A DNA stretch of 64,000 bases from Pigmentiphaga aceris (lineage in GTDB: Bacteria; Pseudomonadota; Gammaproteobacteria; Burkholderiales; Burkholderiaceae_B), in assembly GCF_008119665.1 (NCBI RefSeq), contig NZ_CP043046.1, positions 5,704,001 to 5,768,000 of the forward strand, given 5' to 3'. Positions 1-7,100 of this stretch are shown here, in pieces; position 1 is the first letter of the stretch, and each line of letters opens with the position of its first letter. Both the position numbers and the translations under genes were made by a program. The notes below the pieces were generated by a model. That model was given only the letters and a program-made list of their open reading frames with translations. It made no database searches and had not been told where the DNA came from.

Positions 1-175
1 AACGCGCCTCACCCTCGGGTGCCAGCAGGAAACTTTGGCTGATGCTCTCGAGGCTTGCTCCATCCGCCAATGCCGTTGCCCAAAACGTCAATCCGGCAGA
101 GTCAGGTGTGCGACCGAAATAACCGACGTAGAGCCGGGTGATGCTTGCAATGTCGAGATCGGTAGGCTGGGCCAT
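1..175 (-). CDS. DUF4214-domain surface protein, N-terminal part only (runs off the window)
   Basis: The minus strand encodes an open frame from ATG at 175 to the window edge, about 58 residues. The peptide contains LYVGYFGRTPDSAGLTFW followed by ALADGASLESISQSF. This is the same pattern (LY-x-x-x-x-x-R-x-PD-x-x-G-x-x-FW) as the N-termini of the proteins at 953-4464 and 7101-9371, so it is a third paralogue. DUF4214 modules occur at the N-terminus of S-layer and other type I-secreted proteins, as in Caulobacter-like RsaA. A GGAG Shine-Dalgarno core lies about 9 bases upstream of the start. A perfect CRP-type palindrome is 185 bases upstream. The rest of the protein is outside the window, so its size and C-terminal secretion region are unknown. 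Confidence 0.75.
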   Translation of the reverse strand, partial: MAQPTDLDIASITRLYVGYFGRTPDSAGLTFWATALADGASLESISQSFLLAPEGEAR

Positions 176-228
176 CGATGAACTCCGGAGGGCTAAGTGA
201 AAAGGGCCATCACGCCTTAAAATCGATG

Positions 229-248
229 GCATTTCCCGAAGGAAATGC
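229..248 (-). promoter_or_regulatory. UUCG-capped stem-loop in the leader of the partial DUF4214 gene
   Basis: On the minus strand the arms GCATTTCC and GGAAATGC pair perfectly around a TTCG tetraloop, followed a few bases later by ATCGATTTT. It lies 54 bases before the ATG at 175 and downstream of the CRP-type site. It would therefore be in the 5' leader if transcription starts near the palindrome. It could be an mRNA stabiliser, an attenuator, or the terminator of a lost upstream gene. Confidence 0.45.
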
Positions 249-358
249 ATGCCGTTTCAACCGCAGTGAATGGATGTGCTCGTTTTACGGATGAGCCTTT
301 CCAGCCACATCCCTCAAATAAGGTATGGCTCCACTTTTCTCCGGTATTTCGCATTGGC

Positions 359-378
359 GGTGTGATGGCCATCACACC
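359..378. promoter_or_regulatory. CRP-type operator (perfect 20-base palindrome)
   Basis: The sequence GGTGTGATGGCCATCACACC is its own reverse complement and contains TGTGA-N6-TCACA, the classic CRP half-site arrangement. It is centred at 368.5. The partial DUF4214 gene starts at 175 on the minus strand. A weak -10-like TTATTT at 316-321 would put the site near -60 of a possible transcript, a class I activation position. The window encodes a CRP-like protein with the matching RETVSR recognition helix at 14802-15578. Confidence 0.7.
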
Positions 379-901
379 AAGATGCAAGTCACCTTGCTGC
401 AAGATGAAGTGGCCTGTGTGCTACCGCATTTGCTTAGGCGAGCATTCAGGCGAAAATCAAGCACATCAAAATCAGCGTCTCGACTGTTTTCCAGTGGCCC
501 CATATGGATTGGGTCGACGCCCTTGCCCGCGCAGATTACATCGGCATTTACACCTGAGATAAGCTCGGTATCGTGTGACCAGCCCCGCAAGTCCACGACA
601 TTGCTGCTAGCGGTCCCTTGGACCACCATGCTCGCGTTGACATCAAGTACGCAATAACCACTGCCCCCCATAATTTCCAGTCGTATTTTTAGATATAACT
701 TCGCCAGCAGCCTTAATAAGCACGGGGCTCCAATTCCCTTCTGGCAGGGCGACAAAAGCGCCAATCAAAAAGCAGCCCATATCACTCAGAGATACTGACT
801 GCCTTTTGAAGCGGCACCGCCTTCAGCGCGGATCGATGGGATTTACGTTGCCCCAATACCCCTCGGACTGCGGATGCACCTGCGGGTCACGTTCGCACAA
901 A

Positions 902-927
902 AAATGCCGCGCAACTGCGCGGCATTT
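902..927 (-). terminator. Rho-independent terminator of the frameshifted DUF4214 gene
   Basis: Perfect 11-base arms AAATGCCGCGC and GCGCGGCATTT surround the loop AACT. On the minus strand the hairpin is followed by a run of six T (bases 899-904 on the plus strand). It lies 26 bases after the stop at 953. Confidence 0.85.
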
Positions 928-952
928 CCTCGATCGTCAGGTTATGGCCAGA

Positions 953-3900
953 TCAGGCAGCGAACAAGATGTCCGAGGCATGCAACGCACCGGTCATACC
1001 GGTGAGTGAGATCATCGTATCGGCCACGTTCACGATTCGATCACCGTTGTCCATGACCAGATAACGCCCTGCCAGTAATCCGCCGGTCACGGTCACGTCG
1101 TAGACCTGAGCCACGGCGTTCGTCGAGGCAATTGCCGTGGCCCCGACCTCGGCCCAGATTTTCTCGTTCAGGCTTCGGATATCCGTTGCGTTGCTGACCG
1201 CAACCGCGGTCACTACTGCGGTAGTCCCCGAAGTGAACGTCAGTCCGACCCCAAACGCATTCGCACCGATGCCGAACGTGATCGTGTCACCAATTCCCGC
1301 GCCGTTGCCGTTGAAGTCCGTAATCCGGTCCATCAACGCAGCATCAGTACGCAGACTGTTAAGTAAGTCGTTGTTGCGGGTTTCCGCCAGCGTCAAGAAC
1401 TTGAAATTGTCATTGCCTGCGCCACCGGTCAGGATATCGGCGATGTTGTTGCCACTTGCCGTCCCCCCAACGATGGTGTCGTTGCCGGAACTGCCAACAA
1501 TGGTGTCGGCACTACGACCGCCAATAAGCACTGCGGCCGTATCGGACGCCGTCAGATTGAGTCGGCCGGTGAAGCCTGTGGCATTGATGGTGCTCCCGAC
1601 GCCGGCCGCCAATGAGAGCGTCAAGTTAACGTTTCCATCAATGCTCACCGTGGTACTGCTGCTCGTGCTCAGCGCAGTGATTATGTTGGCTTGTGCGCCC
1701 GACCCCGCAGACGTAAGCGAAATAGTCGACGCGCCGGTCACCGACAGCGCAGCCAACGCGCTGGGCGGGCCGTACTGCAGGCCATTGTTGTTCAGGGTGA
1801 TGTCGACATTGGCGACGCCGTTTGCGCTTTCGATATTGACGGCAGCCACATTGACGCTGGTGTCGATGCTGAAGGCAGACCCAAGCTTCGCATTGATGAA
1901 CGAGGTCGTCCCGGTGTTGGCAACGGCAAAGCTGCTGAGCGTCGTGTTAGTAATCTGGCCGACATCTACCAAGGCTCCACTTGCCGCGAGCGCCAACACC
2001 TCGAAACTGATGACGCTGTTGATAGCGGCATAGTTCGGGGTCACGTCACTGATCTGCAAGGTATCGCGTCCGGCTCCGCCATTGATCGTGCCACCGGCCA
2101 CGAAGGGCACGGTGACAACGAGCGTGTCGTTGCCTGCACCAAGGTCGATGCTTGCGCCAGCGGAAAGTCCGCTGCTGATCAAGGTGACGACATCGTTGCC
2201 GCCACCTACATTCAGTGTGTCGATGCTTGCGCCAACTGCGGTGATCACATCCACGCCTTCGCCGGTGATCACATTCAGCACGCCAGCCGTTGCATTGGAG
2301 CTGATCAGCTTGACGCCACCATTGGCGGCCGTGAACGAGGTCAGCGTCAACATATCCTGGCCGGAAAAGTCGACGGACCCGGTGCCGGTAACGACCAGAC
2401 TGGTGATCTTTCTGGCATCAGGTGCGGACAGATTGATTGCATTGGTGCTGGTTGCCGCACGGTCACCTCGGTCAGATTGGCGGCTTCGCCGAGCAATTGG
2501 ACGTAGACGTTGTCCGCCCTGATCGCGTATGCCGTGGCTGCCGGCCCGTTGCCTGCAGCAGCCAGGTTGACGTTGATCATGCCGCCCGAATAGCCAAATC
2601 TTTTCAGACTCAGTGACAACACTGCGGCAGCGGAACCATCAAAGCCCACCGCAGCAGCGCCATACAAGCCCGAAACGGCGAGCGTGGCGTCGCCAACCCC
2701 GCTTACGTTTGCACCGAAGGTGCCACCCGTCACCTGGATGACGCGAGCACCGCTTCCTGCGAGATCCACACCAGCCCCGGCAACCTGTGCGGATACGTTC
2801 ACCGTTTCGATGTTGCGCAAGATTGGCGCAAGCGACAACGGCGAGATCAACGTCAAATTCAGCGTGTCATCACCGTCGCCCCCATCGATCTCGGCCCCAT
2901 CTTCCATTCCCGTCAGCACAGAGAGAATGTCGTTTCCGCTTCCCAAGTTGATCAGGGCATCGGAAGCGAGTGCGTTCCCATTGACGGTGATGAAGTCAGC
3001 ACCGCCACCGACGTTCAAGGTTCTGACACTGGCACCATTCACAGCGATGGTGTCGTTACCGCGGCCCGTGTTGATGTCGAGCGCGTTTGAACCAATGGAT
3101 TTCAAGGTCACGCCGCCGTCGCCCACGACGAGCGTTTCCAGCGCTGACAACTCACGGCCGGAAAATTCGACTGAACCGGTCCCACTGACGGTGATGCTTG
3201 TCACCTTGCTTGCGTCTCGCTCGGAGAGCTTTAGCGAGCTGTAGCTGGTAGCCGTTACCTTGACCTCTCTGATGTCGGCACTGTTTGCCGTCTTGAGTAG
3301 TTCGACGGAAGAACTTTCGGTGATGACATCAATTGCCGACGCTTGCGCTTCCAAGGTCAACTGCAACGGCGTACTGAGCGAGTAGGCAAGTCTGTCAAAG
3401 GACAGTTTCAAGGTGCTTGCTGTTGAACCCGTGAAACTGACTTTCGAGCTTGCGAAAGACGCAAAGTCCCGCGCAGAGATCGACAACGCCGCAGCACCGA
3501 CATTTTCGATCCGCACCTGCGAGTCTATTGGTATGTTGACGATGTTCGCTTGCTGCAGCCCGGTAAGCGAGCCAAGATCAAGCAATACATTGCTGCCCAC
3601 AGGCGTCAGATTCACGATTTCGATATTGCGCAGCGTGGCAGCCGCGCCAGTGCTGGAACTCAGACTTACGTTCAACGTGTCGATGCCGGCACCGCCATCG
3701 AGTACGTCACCCGCCGTCAAAGTATCCAGACCGTTGATTTGCTTGGCATCGAACACGTCATCGCCCGCCGTTCCCGTTTTCGTGTCCTGACCAGTGGTCA
3801 GCGACAAGTTCGACGCAGGCGGCGTCGTGGGGGTGGTCGGTGCTGTCGGAATCGTTGGAGTCTTCGGGATGGTAGGCGTTGTGGGTGGAGTGGGCGTGGT

Positions 3901-4464
3901 GGGAGTGGGCGGCGAGGTCGGAGTCGGCGTAGTGACAGGGGGTACGCCAACTACGTCGGCAAATGCCTGCTTCGCCGCATCCATGTCATTGCTTTGCAAG
4001 GTGACCGCAAACTCAAGCCCGATCACGGCTTTCTTGCTGAATGCATCACGATCCTTCACCGTCTCGGCATATTGTGCGTCGCTCAGGCCCTCAGGCTTCG
4101 TGGTCATCGGCGTACTGACGACCTGCACAATGCTGGCCACCAACACCGCTTTCCCCGCGTCTGACTCCACTCCCCCAGCGGCATTCAACACATCAGACCA
4201 GAATTTCAGACCAGCTGAGTCGGGCGCACGCCCGAATACGGTCTGGTAGAAGGTTGCAACGAACTGCTCAGCCGTCTGTGACGGACCGTAGATCGCTACC
4301 GACTCGGGACTTGTCAGAAACGCACTGATGAGGCTGGTGGGTGACGCACCGTTGGCGACGGCTTGGCTCCAGAATTCAAACCCGGCGGCATCAGGGGCAC
4401 GGTTGAACAATGCGGTGTAGAGGTTTGCGATCTCAGTTTGCTGGGCGGGTGTGATAACAGCCAT
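953..4464 (-). pseudogene. DUF4214/RTX S-layer-like protein interrupted by a single frameshift
   Basis: Two minus-strand frames (2347-4464 and 953-2353) form one protein of about 1170 residues. The break is around 2450-2460: the first frame runs into unrelated sequence, while the other frame continues with ATSTNAINLSAPDARKITS. That segment matches an earlier internal repeat (ATSYSSLKLSERDASKVTS), and the arithmetic fits one missing base. Domains in order: two DUF4214 units (about 1-110), a Pro/Thr-rich linker (about 173-217, bases about 3813-3945), RTX-like glycine/aspartate repeats (about 226-265), two long beta-rich repeats, and a second RTX block (GGTASGNNIADILTGGAGND) before the C-terminal end. 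There is no Sec signal, so type I export is expected, but no exporter gene is in the window. It may be a true pseudogene, a phase-variable gene or a base-calling error. The Pro/Thr linker is a plausible glycan or phosphodiester attachment region. Confidence 0.75.
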
Positions 4465-4489
4465 TTATCCAAATTAATAAATTAATATT

Positions 4490-4503
4490 GGCCTTATAAG
4501 GCC
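4490..4503. repeat. 14-base palindrome in the AT-rich leader before the DUF4214 gene
   Basis: GGCCTTATAAGGCC is a perfect palindrome without a loop. It lies 26 bases upstream of the ATG at 4464, next to an AT-rich stretch of ATTAAT repeats. It may be an operator or promoter element. The rest of the 178-base gap (4465-4642) shows nothing else. Confidence 0.35.
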
Positions 4504-4642
4504 TAGTTTGTTTGGATTAATGTAGCGGCGCATTGACCGATATGCGAGATAAAATAGTAACGCCCACCGCGCACAATCAAAGATAAATCGCTTGCGATTT
4601 GGGCCAGCGGCTGAACCTGCCAACCAGGAATCGTGGATACGA

Positions 4643-5311
4643 TCAGCGAGACAGATAAGGCGTCAATAATTGCGCCAAGGCCAAATCTTCGGGCGTAGTC
4701 AGTTTGATATTGTTCTTCTCGCCAGGCACCGGGTGTACCTGTCGCCCCGCGTCCAGCCACAACTGAATTGGCGACTGACGCTCGATGCCATCACGCTGCG
4801 CATCATCAAGCAGCGTCAGCAGCGCAAGACGATTGAATGCCAGCGGCGTCTGAAAAAGGGCTACCTGCGACGCGTTCAAGTAGCGTTTTACGGTGCCGCC
4901 CTCGATGCGCGCCACCGGCACCTCGACTGGCAGAAATGCTGCCGTCGCGTCGTGTGTCATGCCGGCCTTGATCACCTCTCCCAGCAAACTGCGCGTGGCA
5001 AAGGGCCGGGCCACATCGTGAATGACGACCCGTTCACCGTGCGCCACCGCCACCATGCGGCGAATGGATTCTTGCCGCGTGGTGCCGCCTTCGATCAGAC
5101 GCACCTGCAGGCCGTGCTCTTGTACGACTGTTTCCGCGTAGGCCAAGGCATCGGGTGGAACCGCCATCACGATTTCATCGACCAGGCCAATAAACTTCGA
5201 CACCACCCACACGAAGATTGGCTTCTGATCCAGCGCCAGCCACGCCTTGGGGCCTTCACCCAATCGGGCACCAAACCCAGCGGCGGGAATCAACGCTGAA
5301 TACGTCGTCAT
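4643..5311 (-). CDS. IspD/TarI-family cytidylyltransferase, probably for a surface alditol phosphate
   Basis: A 222-residue nucleotidyltransferase of the IspD family, which couples CTP to a sugar-alcohol phosphate. Family motifs are present: PAAGFGARLG with Lys22 (nucleotide site), TRQESIRR, HDVARP (98-103), Arg143 and NNIKLTTPEDL (200-210). The usual T-D-[DE]-x-S substrate element after the QTP motif is replaced by ERQSPIQ, and QTPQ is QTPL, so methylerythritol phosphate may not be the substrate. No ispF is nearby, whereas a LicD/fukutin-like transferase gene lies 93 bases upstream on the same strand. TarI/Bcs1 and human CRPPA, which make CDP-ribitol for transferases of this kind, belong to the same family. 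ATG 5311 is chosen because the fold begins there; ATG 5353 would add 14 residues. The MEP-pathway enzyme remains an alternative. Confidence 0.75.
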   Translation of the reverse strand: MTTYSALIPAAGFGARLGEGPKAWLALDQKPIFVWVVSKFIGLVDEIVMAVPPDALAYAETVVQEHGLQVRLIEGGTTRQESIRRMVAVAHGERVVIHDVARPFATRSLLGEVIKAGMTHDATAAFLPVEVPVARIEGGTVKRYLNASQVALFQTPLAFNRLALLTLLDDAQRDGIERQSPIQLWLDAGRQVHPVPGEKNNIKLTTPEDLALAQLLTPYLSR

Positions 5312-5403
5312 TATCTTGGTCCAGAAGTCTTGGTGCACCGTGTCCGGCTGCATAAAATCGTATGACAGTCATGAACCGCCATTGCGTTCACATACGGTCA
5401 GCA

Positions 5404-6834
5404 CTACGCGAGTGCAGTGTCTACCTGGCTTGCAATCTGCAGAATCTGCGCATCGTCCGGGAAGTGACGCAGCCACACCCGCGCGCTTGCCCGGGCCTTG
5501 CGCAATTTGCCGTCTCGCAATTGTTCCGCCAGACGCAGCAAGGTATAGCACTGGGTCAGCAATGCAAACCCCCGCAGGTTATGCGCGGCAATGATCGTAT
5601 CGAAATCCGGATCGGGCGTGCGCCAATCTCCGTAAAGCGCTTCAAGCCAGGTTTCCGGTTGGTCCAAGGCCCATACCCTGCCCTCTGGACGTTCGGTCAC
5701 ATGCAGGCTCAGCACAGGAAACTCCACAACGCGATTCCACGCCATGGGCACGCCTTCCATCCACAGGCCACCCGTACTGATCTCTGCCCCCTTGTCGGTG
5801 TGATAGCCGCACAAGTCCATCAGCAAGCCTGACGCAGGATGACGGACAGCGCGCGGGTTGATCAAACCGGCGTTAGGGTCCAATTCGACCCAGCCGTTGG
5901 CCAGCAGGAAGGCTACTGCTCTCCCCATTTCTTCAAAGGGCAAACCAACGTCCACATCTTTGTCGAACGGCAGCAGATGGCCGTCACGCATCAGGCCAAG
6001 CAGGGTGCCGGCTGTCGGGAATGCGTGGACGCCCGCCTGCGCGAGTTGAGCCACCGTGGTCCACATCAACACTTCGTAGGCTTGGTAGTCGAACGGGTAT
6101 GACGTGGAGACAGCATCCCTGCGAGGAAATTCGGCGTCTGCTTGAAGCAAGCGGAGCATGTCACGAAACGATGAAATTGCTGCAGGCAGATCACCGGTAC
6201 GCATCCGCAACAGTCCAAGCACGTGATGTACCGCAGCCTGATCCGGTGCGAGCAAAATCGCCTCGCTCGCGTGGAGTCTGGCTATCTGCAATTCCCCTAG
6301 CCGAAGCGCAATACGAACGGCATCCAAACGCAAGTCGAGCACCCCTGGAGAGAGGGGAATCAACTGCTGCAAGATAGCCCACGCCTCTTTCGGCCGATGA
6401 GACGACACCAGCATGCTCACCACGACCCGACCCGCGCGAATATGACGAGGATCTATCTGCACGCTGCGAGCAAAGGCCCGGTATGCCTCATTGTACTTTT
6501 CCGTACGCAACAACATGTCGCCGTACAGGCAATGCACGTTCGCGTCGTCGGGGGCCAGACTGACTGCCTTTTGATAAGACGTCAGGGCGTCTTCCCATTG
6601 GTTAAGGCTTTGCTGAACTGCGCCAAGCGTGCGCCAGCTGTCTGCACGCTGGGGATGGCGTGCTGCAATCTGCCGAGCCAAAGATAAGGCTTGCGCATGG
6701 TCGCCCGTTTGAAAATACGTGGTCATCCGTGATTGCAGCATTGTCAGATCGTCAACGTGTTCTTTGTGACGCACTTGACTTTCCTCAAGCTGCCCGCCTG
6801 GGTTGAGCGGCGTCGTGCTGGTAGCGTCTGTCAT
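5404..6834 (-). CDS. TPR protein fused to a LicD/fukutin-like phosphotransferase
   Basis: A 476-residue cytoplasmic-type protein with no signal peptide. Residues about 35-235 are tetratricopeptide repeats (helical pairs such as ALTSYQKAVSLAPDDANVH). Residues about 250-445 resemble the LicD/FKRP family: FPTAGTLLGLMRDG (272-285), the metal-binding DKDVDVG (291-297) and a later LEALYGDW element. LicD-family enzymes transfer phosphocholine, ribitol-phosphate or glycerol-phosphate from a CDP carrier to glycans. TPRs fused to such enzymes usually bind the protein target. The next gene is an IspD-like CDP-alditol synthase, and Pro/Thr-rich surface proteins flank the pair. I infer that it decorates a surface glycoprotein; the donor and acceptor are unknown. 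The start ATG has only a weak ribosome binding site. Confidence 0.75.
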   Translation of the reverse strand: MTDATSTTPLNPGGQLEESQVRHKEHVDDLTMLQSRMTTYFQTGDHAQALSLARQIAARHPQRADSWRTLGAVQQSLNQWEDALTSYQKAVSLAPDDANVHCLYGDMLLRTEKYNEAYRAFARSVQIDPRHIRAGRVVVSMLVSSHRPKEAWAILQQLIPLSPGVLDLRLDAVRIALRLGELQIARLHASEAILLAPDQAAVHHVLGLLRMRTGDLPAAISSFRDMLRLLQADAEFPRRDAVSTSYPFDYQAYEVLMWTTVAQLAQAGVHAFPTAGTLLGLMRDGHLLPFDKDVDVGLPFEEMGRAVAFLLANGWVELDPNAGLINPRAVRHPASGLLMDLCGYHTDKGAEISTGGLWMEGVPMAWNRVVEFPVLSLHVTERPEGRVWALDQPETWLEALYGDWRTPDPDFDTIIAAHNLRGFALLTQCYTLLRLAEQLRDGKLRKARASARVWLRHFPDDAQILQIASQVDTALA

Positions 6835-6924
6835 CGCTTACAGTAATTGAGGGCACAGGGGCTGGCTCACGAACAGAAATGCGTTGTGCCCACCAGAATC
6901 AATATCTTATAAGTTCAATAAATG

Positions 6925-6958
6925 CAGAAAGGCCACGCTTTGCAGCGTGGCCTTTCTG
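6925..6958. terminator. Strong hairpin terminator after the intact DUF4214 gene
   Basis: Perfect 14-base arms AGAAAGGCCACGCT and AGCGTGGCCTTTCT (6926-6939 and 6944-6957) surround a four-base loop, extended by one more pair. It lies 143 bases after the stop at 7101 and separates the surface-protein gene from the TPR-LicD gene. T-rich tracts on both sides suggest bidirectional use. Confidence 0.7.
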
Positions 6959-7100
6959 TTCTTGCCATTCAACGGGCTATCAGTTCATTCCATTTGCTGC
7001 TGTACTCAGTCCACGTATTGGCTGGGACATTCGACAGTGGCTGCAGAACGAAGCCTGATGCGGCATGACATACGCCGTGCCGCATGCAGTGATATGTCGA

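Larger units (their letters stand above)
176..952. other. 777-base gap between DUF4214 genes, regulatory and possibly decayed
   Basis: There is no convincing gene here. The segment holds a UUCG-capped hairpin (229-248), a CRP-type palindrome (359-378) and the terminator of the next gene (902-927). A 130-codon minus-strand frame (372-764) contains a stretch vaguely like RTX repeats (ISGVNADVICAGKGVD), but it has no ribosome binding site and no recognisable domain. It may be the decayed end of a lost surface-protein gene. The segment is less GC-rich than the flanking genes. Confidence 0.5.

Noticed and set aside
372..764. A 130-codon minus-strand frame with a faint RTX-like stretch
   Set aside because: No ribosome binding site, no clear domain and an unconvincing composition. 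At best a decayed remnant, so it was described only within the gap.
4503..4760. An 85-codon minus-strand frame overlapping the IspD-like gene
   Set aside because: It overlaps the 3' end of the cytidylyltransferase in another frame, and there are no features of a real gene.
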